Positions 33,711 through 46,712 of a stretch of DNA of 64,000 bases are shown here, piece by piece. The position numbers and the translations under genes are program-made. A model generated the notes under the pieces. It was given only the letters and a program-made list of their open reading frames with translations, was not told the DNA's origin and ran no database searches. How positions within the stretch are numbered: position 1 is the stretch's first letter; the number at the start of each line of letters is the position of its first letter. Source of the stretch: Theristus sp. LFF4_11 (Eukaryota; Nematoda; Chromadorea; Monhysterida; Xyalidae); the NCBI GenBank assembly GCA_030248135.1, contig JASANC010003363.1, positions 23,247-87,246 on the forward strand, written 5' to 3'.

Positions 33711-34746
33711 TAGGGTTAGGGGCATTGAAAAAAAATTTTTTTTTTATTTTTTTTTTCGTTTTTTTTAAATTTGGATTTTTTTTTCAAACTTAAAAAAAAA
33801 TTTGCAAAATTTTTCTTCTACTTTGCTCTGAAAATTCGATTTATGGCATAATTTTTTGAAAGTTCAAACCAAATTTTCTTCCCAACTTCTTTGTGTGCTT
33901 AGGTACATGTCATTATTTGGTCATTTTGACCGACGTACTCCATGTTTTTCGATTTGGATGACTTCTAGAGTCAATTTTTAGCGTTGAAATGACTTAACTG
34001 AATTGAAATATCGTTTCAGAAATCGTTTTCTTGCAACTTAGAACATGTTTTTTCAGTCGGTGGTAGGCCATGAGATGAACATGATATTTTGTTGATTGGC
34101 GTATGTTATAGGTCTACAATGGAGTTGTGCGATATATTGTTAAACAATTGGAGCGGAGATGTTGGTTAATACCACATCACACGACCGTTTTTCAGATACC
34201 CGATAACATGGCCACATGTTAAAACTTGCGTGCTGAGCTAAACTAACGTGTTAAACTTGCGTCTGTCAGTTGCCCGCAACGTGATCGCGAAATCATGGTA
34301 CGTGTTTTCGATACGATGATTTGAAGAGTGGGCTCTCGCCATGTGGCAGATAGCATAGCTGGTTGAACCTGAAAGTAAGTGTCTTGGGGGGGGGGGGCGA
34401 CCGGGTCGACAGGGGTTGCCGACTTAGCTACAGCAAACAGGAATTTTTGAACACAGTCAAATTTTGGTAATTTTCTAAAGAGGAACAACTAAGAACGGTT
34501 CAATATTCAAGTACACGTCGAAAATTGTCCTGTTTTACTGTTGAAAATGCAACTTTCCCTCTATGAAATGGACATAATTTCAATAAAACACGATTTTCGC
34601 TCTTATAGTTTTCCGGATCGTTCTGAAAATAGTCTAGATGAACTCAGCTCGACGAGACGCTTCGAACAAACCTAACTTGTAAAAAAAAATTTTTTTTTAA
34701 ATTTTTTAATTAAAAAAAAAATCCGGATTTTTTTTCCTCTAACCCT
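33711..34746 (-). repeat. GGGTTAGGGG repeat, copy B (full length)
   Basis: Full-length inverse of copy A, highly similar over about 1,030 bp, with its own poly-G tract. Copies B and C lie in tandem, same orientation, about 70 bp apart. Confidence 0.9.
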
Positions 34747-36350
34747 ACTCTGGAACAACTATGGGTGCTCCTTCAAAATACGGGTCCGCTCAAATTTCAT
34801 CGCAGCGCGCTGATTGATGGCTCAAATGAAAGCCCTCGTTCTGCTGAGTAATCCTGTGTATGGGTTTTTTGAAATTCAAAAATTTGAAGAAGTTATTTGA
34901 ATTTGAAATTTTAGATAGGGTGGGTCTGTGGCAGCTTGTCAAGTGCACTGAATGTTGTATTTATGTGCTTGATAGATATTTATGATGGATACCGTTCACA
35001 TGATTGCATGAAACAGTCATACGTCTGAAATTGGTGCCCACGGGTTACGGTAGCGGCAGTTTTGGGTCTTGACACGAAGTTGCAGAAAACCACTTTGTTT
35101 CTTGGGAATAACAGTTGAAACCTTTTAGAAACATGCAGCATTTATAACAGAATGTCAAAAACCGGATTCCAAGGATTACGGTAACTCTGCAGTGGGTCTC
35201 GACACGATTTTTTAAAAACGTCCTTTTATTGCCAAGATAAGCTACTAGAATGATGGATGCCGTTCACATGATTGCATGTAACAGTCATATGTCGGAAGTT
35301 TGGTCCCACAGGTTACGGTAGCGGTAGTTTTGGGTCTTGACACGAAGTTGCTGAAAACCACTTTGTTTCTTGTGAATAACAGTTGAAACCTTTTTGAAAC
35401 AGGCAACGGAACTCAGAAAACACTCGGCTGTCCCATTCAGCGACGTTCAGCAAACGGTGGCTACGAAATTGGCATGTGCTGTATGGCTACTCTCAGGGTG
35501 ACATCGCTACTTTTACTACATGTACAAACGCAGCTAATGTTACACAACATTTTTGCTTGAGAAGACATTTGTTCGCGACCCTTCGAGTCACTTGCTGCAT
35601 TCGTTTTTTTTTTTAATGTGCAATCGCCTCCCGAATGACTCCCGTATGGCGGGACTTTCCAGATTTTGTTTGGGTGACCTCATTTACCCTTTTTCCAAAC
35701 CGTTACCACCTCTTGTGTTTTTTACCCCCATAACGTCACTAATTGTCCCCAGCCCAAGTGAAAATACACATCCGACTTGAAATTCGATCAATTCTGATGA
35801 TGTGTCGCGACGGCAGTACACGAAACAGCAACCAGACAACGTAGCGCTTGCAAACGGAGCAGCTCAGACGCTCAAATTTAGATTGCGAGGCGAATCGTCA
35901 CCTTATCTGTTTCGGAAAGTGTAAGCCAATCTTTGGGACGCTTAAAAACTTTATCGCAGATGTTGTTGACGCCTGAAATCAGTCGGTAAAACGGTCCAAA
36001 ATGGACTGCTGACGGTTTTACGAGGTAATATCAAAGAAATTTTTTGTTAAACTTTCGAAAAATTGTGCCAAAATTAAGGTTTTCAGAGCATATCAGAGGA
36101 AATTTTTTTGAATTAAAAAAATCGGCATTTTTGTTTTTTTTAATCACTTTTTTTTTAAATTTTGATTTTTGTTTAACAACCCCACTCCACACCGTCGCAC
36201 AGATAGGTTTGCGATGAAAAACGCTCTTTTATTCTTCTTTTTATCACAGTTATCTGTTTATTTTATTGTTCTCTTATGTTTTATTAGGCAATTTTCGAAA
36301 TCTCTGAAATAAAGAAAGACTAAAGAGAGCAGAGCAGACAGAACCAAAAA
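34747..36350. other. PDS5 5' flank with a duplicated ~145-bp block
   Basis: The block starting GATGGATACCGTTCACATGA occurs at 34984-35133 and again at 35252-35401, direct, about 268 bp apart, each containing GGTTACGGTAGCGG and GTTGAAACCTTT. A fragment of the GGGTTAGGGG family lies near 36030-36190. No gene seen. Confidence 0.6.
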
Positions 36351-39300
36351 ATGGCGACGGCGGCTAACCAGCACCAGCGTCGCAAGCAAACGAATCCTTC
36401 TGTTAATTATCCACCGAATTGTTCAGAAATTCCGAAGGATTTAACGAATCATGAGATGATCCGTCGCTTAAAGGTCGGTTGCTTTGGAACAGTTGAAAAC
36501 CCACCTAACGCTAACAGTAACACTCACATAACACTTTGGATTTGGTTTGGGGAATCTCACTCATTCATAGTTGTTCCAGAGCTGGCGGTTGGGGCGGAAG
36601 CCGGCCGATATAGATAGCTGGAGGAAGCAAAGTTTCCAGACAGCTGCAAAATTTGGGGGGACGGACGAGGGCGGCGGGCGGGCATGTGACTTTGGGATGG
36701 TGGGCGCGTGCGGTCAAAATTTTGAAATTAGATGTATGGTATTATGGATTTGTTCAAACGTGTCCCGAGTCCCGACTAAAATGACGTCATTTGCTTTAAA
36801 AACGCCTGTTTGTCAAAGTACAGGCACTAAAATTTCAGTTTGGTGTGACTGATTCGACATTCTGCATTTGTTTACGGGAAGAAATCGGCTAAACGGAAAG
36901 TCTGGTTTGCTGCGAACCACAAGCGCATGTTTTGTGGCACATGACGTCATTTCAGGGAGACACGTTTGACGAAATAGGTCATAGTAGATGGATCGTCCTG
37001 TCTGTAGCGAGCGCAGCTGTAGGGCTTCTGTCTAGTTTTACTAGGTGGAAAATTCAAACCTCGCTGTAGACAGGACACATACGTGGAGAGACTGAAAGAG
37101 ACCAATTGAAGATCTGATATGGTCTGAGCCGAGGTTTTTTAAGCTCGGGGCAGTATTTGCCCGTTTTCGCCGGAGTTTGGTATTGTGGATTTATTCAAAC
37201 GTGTCCGGACTAACGTGACGTCATTTTATTTAAAAACGCCCGTTTGTCAAAGTACAGGCACTAAAATTTCAGTTTGGTGTGACTGATTCGACATTCACCA
37301 TCGAAAAGTCTGGTTTGCTGTGAACGACAAGCGCATGTTTGGCGGCACATGACGTCATTTCAGTGGGACACGTTTAAAAAATAGGCCATACCTTAGGGCT
37401 TCCGTAACCGGTGGGATAAAAAAGGGTTGTTAAAAAAACAAAAATCGTCATTTTTGTTCACTGTTCACTTCCGATGTTCACTGCCGATCAAAACACGGAC
37501 CCTTTACATTTAGACTTTTTATTCTCTAAAGTAGCATTTCATCTCGTGCTTTTTCAGTGGTGCTGTTGCTCTTCGAAGCACCCAAATTTTTTCCAATACA
37601 CAAAAAGTGAGTTTTAGATATCAAAACACCTGAGACGTTTTAAAAAAATCTTAGAAGAATTCCAAGTTTCCCACACGCGCGGTTTCTGTTTGAAACTGGG
37701 TTCACAGACAGAGCTGCATAGTTTTTTTTGCATACAAGCATGGTGTGGTGATTGATTTTCAACTTCAACATTAAAATGTTAAAAAAGCCGTTCCATTATT
37801 CAATCATGATAGGGTAGCTTTAGGTTTTGACAACAGCGCTACGCGACATGGACCAAAACAACGAGGCTGCCACCAGGTACCAAGCGTTGGCACGTTATTT
37901 GGTTGAACCTGAATTCTTGAAGCATTCGAGCCACGAAATTCGAATTTTGGTCGCGTGTGCCATTGCTGATTTGCTGAGAATTGCGGCACCCGACAATCCG
38001 TACACAGATCCGTTGGTTCTCAAAGTGTGTTTTTAATTTATGCCTCTTGAGTTATTTGCTTTCTTTTAGTTTTTTTGCTGTTCGGTTTTGATAAAAAAGT
38101 TTTTTGCGCAATTACCAGGAAGCGCTGATATTTCTGATTCGCCAGCTTCGCGGCCTTGACGACCCGCGCTCAGCACAGTTTCCATCTTATTATCATCTTC
38201 TGGAGGTAGTTCGACGGACCACCAATTCTTGTTCATTTTTCAGCGCACCTTAAACTGATGATTGCATGTTTCTGTTCAGAATCTGGCTGCTGTGCGCTCG
38301 TTGAATCTGGCCATTGACCTGGTTGACAATCAAGAAGTGCTTTGTCAGCTTCTGAAGCATTCGTTTGCCGTTTTGACGCACGAGGTCGTTTCGCAGCGGC
38401 TTTCATTTGCCCAATTTTTTCCGCAAGTTTTCGAAGTGAACTAGTGTTTCCGCCGGAATTAGGTACCTTAGGGTTTCTGGAACCGGTGTGCAAATAAATA
38501 ACTGACAATTTGCGTTTTTGAGTTTAAAAAATTCAGCTTGCGCCCGCCGCAGCTCAAGTAATGTTTATTGGTTTCTAGCGGCTTCGCAAAGCGCACGAAG
38601 TGAAAGTAGCAAACTTGATAATCGAAATCATTGTGACATTCCTGAACGAAGTTGATCACGTCAACATTCAAGCGATGGACCTGCTTTTTGAAAATATCGT
38701 TGAGCCGCGGAAAGTATGTTTGTTCTCGGTATTTATTTAAAAAAAAATAATGACCAACAGATGCCAAGTTGCGGTTGTGTCACAGAGTCAATCGCCAGAA
38801 GCGCGTGAAGCAGCGAAAGAAGTGCTGCAGCGCAGCGAGGGCATGCTGGAGACGTACGTGCAAACGGTCAGTTGCAGCTGCTAGCAAGCCCGCCGCCGAG
38901 GCACACGGTCGCCAATGCTGCTCTCAGCTCAGAATATCATTTTTGACAAGACTTGCATTTGTTGTCCTTCGGGGATGTCGCGACCGCAGGCCACTGAAAC
39001 CGAAACCCGGCTGAGTGAGATCACTGGTGTCCCCAGGACAGAGCGGCGCTTAGAGGCTGTCCCCCTCACGTGACAGGCGTACTGCTTTCACGAGATTGGG
39101 AGCCGTCCGTTCACCAAACCCGTTTCCGAAATCGGTGGGACGTCCTTCAAGCAGTTTACTGAACAGCTGTTCTGTTTCCATTGTTGATCATGTCATTGTG
39201 TTCTGAGAGAACCAGTAATAGCCTATAAATTTTAACCTGAACTTTACGTCTCCGCCAGTCATTGTATTGTGGATTTATTCAAACGTGTCCGGACTAAAAT

Positions 39301-42300
39301 GACGTCATTTGCTTTAAAAACGCCCGTTTGTCAAAGTACAGGCACTAAAATGTCATTTTGAATTTTTTGATGTTTCTGAGTCTGATTCGACGTTCCCCAT
39401 TTGTTTGCGGGAAGAAACCAGCTAAACGGAAAGTCTGGTTTGCTGTGAACGACAAGCGCATGTTTGGCGGCACATGACGCCATTTCAGTGGGACACGTTT
39501 AAAAAATAGGTCATACTTTTTTCAGTTTTTCTCGATGGCTCTATCGAGTGCTGGTCAGATGTGTGAGAGCGGCCTAGTGACCAGTGGCAAAACGTACGCG
39601 GTCATCAGCGAGCTGTACACGATCGTTCCGGATGTGCTCAGCACTGTTTTGCCACAGTTGGAATACAAATTACAGGTATTTGGTTGTTTCTTTCGTTCTG
39701 TTAATGGAAGGTACCCTTTCTGTTGGTTCTGCGACTCAATACGCGCATAGAAAGGTAAGAAGTTTTATGAGTGAAGCGGCATTTGAACATTGGTGGCTCG
39801 AGTCCCTGAAATATGACTTGATTCACTTTAGTTTTTAATCGGCAATTTAGTCGATTTTGAATTGCCGCATCAAGGCATGAAACTAATTTTCATTCGACGT
39901 CAGCAAGTACATTTAGTCGCAGAACTAAACTGATGATAGTCTTTACAGACGCACGCTGAGGCTGAACGGACGATTCGTAAACGATGTTTCAGATCTATTG
40001 GTGATTGATTTTCAAAGGAAGACCATTCATAAGTCAGACATTATAATTGCAGCTCTGAAACGCAGATTATCGTTTGTCAGTTTGCTTATGAAGTCTCTGT
40101 TGTTGTTCGGTGTGTTTATGTTGAAGAATTATAGTAAGAGCTAACTGAGCGAGAGACACCACGCGAACGGCACAACATCAGCACTCAGTTGCAGGTTGTG
40201 ATTGTTGCAGGTTGAGGATGACAAGGAGCGCCAGAGCGTCACCCGGCACCTCGGTCGAATGTTTGGCATGGCCGACAGTAAACTGGCCGAAGAATATCCG
40301 CAGTTATGGACCGGCTTCCTTGGCAGGTACATTCGGTCATGGAAACAGCTTAAAAACGTTGTAAACTCCTTCGCAGATAAATATTCAATCAGGACATCCA
40401 TTTTCAGCAAAATTGGTGGTATCTAGATTTAATCTGTGAATTAGATTTTTGTTCCATCCTTTATTTTAGAAAACGAAGAAAAAATTTGCATAGTTTTTAC
40501 TTCCGACACGTGATTACACCGTCCACGCAACTCAAAAATACCAGGGAAGAATTTTGATTGAAGATGGTTCTGGTAGTTTCATCAAAAACGGTCTTATTCT
40601 TAAGCCGTCCCTGAAGGTAAACACAGCCGTGTCTTCCGCCAACAGTTCATGACATGCCACATTACATTGCAAGAAATTATGTTTCTGCAGGTTTCTCGAC
40701 AAAAAGACGGAAATTCGGCAGACATGCGTGTCGCTGTGCGTGCAGATCTTGACTCGCAAACCAGAGCTGCGTCCGCAGTTGCTTGGTTAGTGCTGTTTCG
40801 TTGTACGTTTTGCAATGAAATTCAAGTCAAGGCTGACAGTGACAGTACGTGGTGTGACTGCGCAGTGCAAATGCGCGTTTGTTTCAGAAGCACTGCACCA
40901 GCGACTGCGTGACCCGGACGAGCACATCCGCCTGGAAGCCATCAAATCGGTGACACAGCTGATGGCAACCAACTTCACGCTGCTCACTGCGCCCCTGCTG
41001 AACGGGGTCGCCGAGCGAGTGCGCGACAAACGGGCGAGTCACTTGTCATTTGCTTTTCATCTTCATGTTTCCAGCGTTTTAGACATTTTTATTCAGCATA
41101 TGTTTCAAACTTGATTCATATATATCACAATGACGTTTTTCACAACGAACTCGTATACACATGTAATTCACGTTGTGAAATTTGTTGCAGTTTTCTGTTC
41201 GTCGCGAGGCGCTGTTTTGCCTCGGCCGGCTGTACAAGCGGACAACGTGCGACGACAACTCGCTGACGAACACGCAGCGCGCTTCGTTGCAGTGGATCTG
41301 CGATAAATTGCTGCACGCCTACTATGCACCGCAGGCTGAAGATCGGTGAGCGCGCTGTGCGTTTGTTCTGGCTGGCGTGTCCATTCTAAAGTGCAGCCAG
41401 CTGACAGGGGCGGCATCATTGTCTTGATTCTGCACGCAGTGTGCTGTCCGAGAAGCTCGTGCAGTCGTGTGTGGTGCCGTTCGACCTGCCGTCGCAAGCA
41501 CGCATGAACGCACTCGTCAGCATGTACTGCACCGTCGATGAGAACTCTGTCAGGTCAGGTCGCTTCGTTGCTTCTGCACTCACACTGCTTTGCGCTTGTT
41601 CTGTCGCCAAAGTCTCCCTTCTGCAAAATGTGTGTTTTCAGAGCGTTTGACGAGATCGCCAGGCAGCAGCACAAACTGCGACGGGCGATCCGTGACGTGC
41701 TGGACAAGGGCGCCGCCAAAGACGACGGTGGCGAGGTGGATGACGACGCACTCAGCGACATGCTCACCGAGATCGCCGGTCGGTGTGTGCTGCGTTCTGT
41801 GCAAGTGAACGTCTTTCATTCGCTTTCAAACGCGTTTCACGTCTCTGTTTTAGAGAAATTTTCGCTGTGTACGCCTGACGAACTGCAGCAATTGTTCGCG
41901 TATTTCTTCGAGGACAAGCACGCCATGAAGCTGCTCGAGTACATCATTGGACACGACTACACGACGAAAAAGATGCAGCAAAAAGTGGTGCGTTCTCGTT
42001 TCCGGCGGTGAAACCGTTTTCATTTGTAATGAAGATTGTTTGTCATGCTGTGGGAGATGAAAATGCATCTTATATATTTGGGTGGTTTTCAGAGAGAGAT
42101 GCTGTCAAAGTTTGGCAACAACTCGAAAGTTCAGCCGTTGTCGGCCACTGTTAAAGTGCTGCTCGAGCGTGCCGGCCAGTTCACGTGCGATAAAGAGGCC
42201 ATCTTGTATTTGGTCGAGAATAAAGTATGTCGCAATCGCTTTGTGCGTCATGTTTTTGTGTTCATCGGCAAAAAAACGCAAGCTTTTTTGATTTGCAGGT

Positions 42301-45300
42301 GACAGAGGCAGTGAACGGTGATTTGGTAATTGGTCAATTAACCGAAGAGCGCATTTGTGAACGCACACTCAGGCTGATTCTGGTTTGTTTCGGGGTTTGC
42401 TTTTGCAGGTTTGCGGTCCAAAGGTTTATCGATGGAAGACGTTTGTTTAATGTAGGTTTTAGATGTTCGGTGTTCTATTTGCAGTCATTATCTCAAACGT
42501 ACGCACATTGCTTTGCGGACAAGGCGATCTTGGAGCGATTGCTGGCGTTTGTCAACTGCGACAACGACGCAGCAAGTCAGTTTTCTGGAATGTTGTCAAC
42601 AACTTGCGGTGATGAACTTACACGAGTTTCAAATTTTTGATTGTTGCAGAAAAAGTTGCGTTGAAATGCCTAACGAACGTTGGTAACGCTGTGGGCGAGG
42701 TGGCACCGGAAGTCTACAAGTTTGTTGTTTGCGGTTTTACGTTGGGTTCATACGGCCATGCCCGGCGCGGCACGTCTTCGTTCATACCTGACGTATGCAG
42801 ACACACGTCGACGTACGTCTGGTGCGAACGAACTCAAATACGTCTGCATAAACTTGCCTTTACTGCCTACTCAAATCATTGCTGTCACATTATCATTTCT
42901 GTCTGCTTCGGATGTTGACTGACAAGGCAACCATTGGGAGGCGTGTGTTTCAGCGATCTGCTGCCGGTGCTGCAGTCGGCTGGCTCGGCGCAGTCGCACG
43001 ACGGGCAATTCGCAAAGTTGGCCGTGCGCTGTGTGGACGCAATCGCTCGCGATAAACAGTCGATTTTCGACCAAATGGCACAGGTTGGTGATAGCGGGGG
43101 CGAATTACAGTGGTCGCAATCAACACAACATCAGCCAAACTCCGTTTTGCGCCCAACGAACTGATCAGCTCTTGTTTCAGACATCGACGACACATCTGAG
43201 CCTTGATGATGACGCGTGTTTGTGTGCGTTGCGATGTTTGGGCGCGATTGCTGAGAAGCACGCTGAGGCGTACGATGAACTGCTGAAAGTGGCCGTGTTC
43301 AACACGATCGTCACCAAGATCATACTCGGCGCACAGGTTCGTTTTGTGCACTGGTGCTGTTTGTTTGATTTGTCCAGTCGTGCCATTTTCACCAGAATGT
43401 AAGGCCAAGCGAGCAGTGTAATGTCAACTGTTGGTGTGTTTCAGCGTCACGACCTGGACGAGGCGCTCAGAGACGAGCCGTTCCTTGATCGAGCGCAAGT
43501 GTCACGACAATGTGCTGTAAAGGTACGGGATACTTGTGGTTGATGGTTGTATTGAGCTGGCATCAGAGCACGGCACTGTGTTGCAGATAGCGGCAATCAA
43601 GTTCATGGCGCGCTATTTGCACGGCATTGACTCAAACGACAACAGTCTTGGCACAAACACGATTCGCATGATGGTGGCGTTCCTTGATGCGCGTGGCGAC
43701 GTGCACAACGGCGCTACCATGTTGTAAGTGATGTGACTGAGAGAAAATCAGCCGCTAGCTTCTTTGCAGTTGGCTAGTTTCATTGTTGTTGTCTTGTTTT
43801 CAGCCGCGGTGAAATGAGCCAAATGCGCCTCGTCGTTGGCTGTGCGCTATTGAAGATCCTCGAGCAGCTGACCTACTCCACCATCATACAGCCCGATCAG
43901 TTCCGCAGTGTTGCCAGCCTGATCCAGGTCAGTTTTTGATCATACTGTCGGCAAGGTGTCACGTATCAAGTTTCGAAGCTGTTCTTGTAACTTCCAGGAC
44001 GAAACACCACAAGTGCGCGAGAAATTCGCGTTGAAGCTGCACCAGCGGTTGTATTCGCTGCGCCTGCCAATGGAGTATATGGCCATTTTCTCGCTTGTGC
44101 CTTTGTTGCGGTGAGTTGCAATTTGGAGCTTTGTTAGGATCTGAAAATGCGTGCCAAGTTTGTCTTTACGTTTCTGTTTTCTTATGATTCAGACCGTTCG
44201 ATGCACCAGCCATCCGCAATTTGCGGCAGCAGATCAAAACGTGCCTTTTAGTGAACATCAAGCGACGACGCGAGTTCTTGAAACGAAAGCCAGACGCACA
44301 ACGTTGGTTTTGTTGCTGACAGGACAATTGTGCACATGTTCACATGTTTGTGGGTGTCGTTTACTGCGGTGCACGGATTGCGGTGCTTTGATTGATCAGG
44401 TTCTCCGCTGTACTACATGCCTGAGTATTCACTGGCCTACGTCGTGCACTTGCTGGCACACAATCGACTACTGAAGCCAACGAACGCAAACGATGACGAT
44501 GACCTGCTGGATGAGGCAGAGCCGCACATTGACGCGTTGAACGAAATGAAACAGTGCGTCACAGAACAGTTCATTTTGCGATTCTTGTTCGTGGGGAAGC
44601 TAAGCTGACATCTGCTTTCTAGTTCCTGTGGTTTCGTTCATGCCAAACACTGCATTGCAATTCATTGGTGTATAGTCTGTGTGGCATAGCCAATCTGGTG
44701 ATTGGTTGTTTTTGAATTGGGCCCATTGATTGGTCCAACCAGCTCGATGCAGCAATCAGCATGCCATATTCAAATGGCACAATACACAAATGTCACGTGA
44801 TTCGTAGTGTGACTGCATTTTTCTTGCAGATGTATCTGGTTCATGATGGAATGCTTCACAGAGCACACGTCGCCGACCGAACTGAACAGCAGCCTCAACT
44901 TCATTTACAGTCTGCTGCAGGACTTGAAGAAACAAACGGACGCACAGAACCAAAATGTGCACGCCATTGACAGGGTTGGTCATTGTGTGTCACTGAAACC
45001 AATTTTAGATTTCATGTTTGCAAAAACCGAGTTTCAGAATCTCTGGACGATGTGCGACCTCGGCATGTTGCTGCTCGTCTACCGAGTGCCAAGTTTTGTG
45101 CTTTCTGAAATGCCGGTGGCAACGCGATTCAGTTCCAGATGGTCAGCTGAGTTTCCGAATGCGCGTGATTGATTTCATTCGTAATCGGTTGATGATCATA
45201 GTGCAAACTGAGAGTGTACTGACTGTTTAGGTATAAAAGCTCGAAGAATTGGAAGACTGTTGGCAACACGATGTTTGTGCCGCCTGCGATCGTTGACGAA

Positions 45301-46712
45301 GAGAAGCAACGCGCCAATCAGGCCACGAAACGTGCGCGCTTTGGCGACGACGTCGCGGAGCAGAAGGCGCCCGCCGCTCGCTCGAAGCGGCCAGCTGCGC
45401 CAAACGCGGGCAGAATGAAACCGGTGGTGAAGCAGGTCGAACGAACGCCGAAAAGGTTCGTCAAATCAGAAATGCACCGGTCACAGCACGGCTATCAATG
45501 TGGCCGGTTTGCTGATTTTTGTCGACATTTCAGAAAACGGCCAGCGACTGAACACGCACAGGAGCAAAGTGACGTCGAGGCCGATGAGGCGCAGCATGCG
45601 GCCACACCGGGCACCTCTGCGGCTGCCAATCAAGCGACGGCCGTGGTCTCAAGCTCCACTGCAACCGCGAATCGAACTTCCGGTGCGTCCTTGCTTGTGG
45701 CGCACAACCGATCAGTCAAAAGCTCAATGTTGGCACAACCATGCTTGCGTTTACTTGCACTGTGCAACTGCGTCTGCTAGCGTAGCGTCAATCAGATTCA
45801 TGTAATCTATTTCTATATTGTATGAAATTAGCTGAGTGGCGTGGTGAGCATGTGTTTCATGCGTTCAGTGCAGTCAGTGGGTGCTATGGAGGCGGAGTCA
45901 GGTCTGCACAAAGAACCCATACACCACAAGGCCGTCAGCGACATGCTAAAGCTGTTGCTTCACGTTCACGTGTGCTTGCAGGTCCGCTGGCCACCAGCAC
46001 CGCGGTGCGCCCGTCAAAGCCGTCATCCGCGCACAAGAAGCGACTGCGTCCGTCGATCGCACAGCCGCAGACGTCACCGATCAAAGTGCCAACACCGCTG
46101 CGAAGCAATGCTGCTGGCCGCAATGCTGCACAAACGTCGCCAAGCCCGTCCGACTCTCCAGAGTCATCCGAGAACAGCCCCGAAATCGGCGTCCATAAGA
46201 AGGCGCGAGGAGCCCGCCGTGCTGCCCCGGTGGTCTCCTCATCAAGCAACGCCACTGCGCCCAGAACGCCGCCGCAGCGCGCGCAACGCCCCACAAAGTC
46301 CACTGCGTCGCCCAAGGTCGCCACATGTCGTTCGTGTCGTTCATGCCCAAATCTGTGTTTTACTGTCCTGTTGTAAGAAACCAAAGCAGAGGCTAATGGC
46401 AAATGCATAATCCGCTGCCCATGAAGTAGTTCTGTTGATTTGCACAAGATGCTTCAGAAGTCGACACTGACGAATGGCGATGTCCGTGGCAGCAAGTCGG
46501 CTCGACCCGGCCGCACTCCTTCGGCGTCGCGTGCGAACACGAAAGCAGCGAAGCGCTCAAGCGTGTCATTTGCAAGTCCGTTGGCGCACGAGAAAACCAT
46601 CAGCACCAGCAGTGGCAACACGTCAACGTCAAAGGCAAAGTCGCCACGACGCAGCAAGACGGCACACGCGAAAATCGCAAAGCCAATTCGACCAAGACGC
46701 ACCAAAAAGTGA
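36351..46712 (+). CDS. PDS5: PDS5 sister-chromatid cohesion regulator, 1,456 aa, 32 exons
   Basis: HEAT-repeat scaffold that binds the cohesin ring and controls its loading and release on chromatin. Exons start at 36351, 37824, 38119, 38280, 38579, 38786, 39526, 40211, 40691, 40888, 41191, 41440, 41642, 41854, 42093, 42299, 42485, 42650, 42954, 43181, 43445, 43587, 43804, 43998, 44193, 44400, 44830, 45038, 45231, 45534, 45982 and 46458; all phases agree. Family landmarks run in order: YPPNCSEI and MIRRLK at the start; RILVACAIADLLRIAAPDNP; LPQLEYKL; FLDKKTEIR; GVAERVRDKR with VRREALFCLGRLYKR; LRLPMEYMAI; MPEYSLAYVVHLLAH; WKTVGNTMFVPP. Residues 1136-1456 are a basic Ser/Pro/Lys-rich tail, as in animal PDS5. 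Length matches human PDS5B. Intron 10 uses a GC donor (CGG|GCGAGT, 41034). Introns 1, 6 and 18 carry MITEs. The last-exon acceptor (46457) is the least certain junction. Confidence 0.96.
36735..36984 (+). mobile_element. CRE-bearing MITE, copy 2 (PDS5 intron 1)
   Basis: ATTCAAACGTGTCC-type left end and CACGTTTGACGAAATAGGTC right end; contains two ATGACGTCATTT palindromes about 145 bp apart. Confidence 0.85.
37180..37392 (+). mobile_element. CRE-bearing MITE, copy 3 (PDS5 intron 1)
   Basis: Starts TATTGTGGATTTATTCAAAC and ends GGGACACGTTTAAAAAATAG; TGACGTCA occurs near both ends. A short internal deletion removes the AACAAATGGTG...GGCTAAAC segment. Confidence 0.85.
38990..39115 (+). repeat. 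5S-rRNA-like short repeat, copy 2 (PDS5 intron 6)
   Basis: Matches 30775-30890 at about three of four positions, including GACAGAGCGGCGCTTAGAGG, CCCCCTCACGTG and GGGAGCCGTCCG. Confidence 0.35.
39264..39516 (+). mobile_element. CRE-bearing MITE, copy 4 (PDS5 intron 6)
   Basis: TATTGTGGATTTATTCAAAC to AAAAAATAGGTCATAC, containing TGACGTCA at the left and a mutated TGACGCCA at the right. Its right end sits about 10 bp before the exon-7 acceptor. Confidence 0.85.
42725..42865. repeat. Decayed MITE related to the 14627 element (PDS5 intron 18)
   Basis: GTTCATACCTGACGTATGCA and GACGTACGTC words match the integrin intron-10 MITE; the ends are degraded. Confidence 0.5.

Noticed and set aside
45935..46447. 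170-codon minus-strand frame across the PDS5 tail exon
   Set aside because: Antisense shadow of a GC-rich, low-complexity PDS5 exon with confirmed phases.
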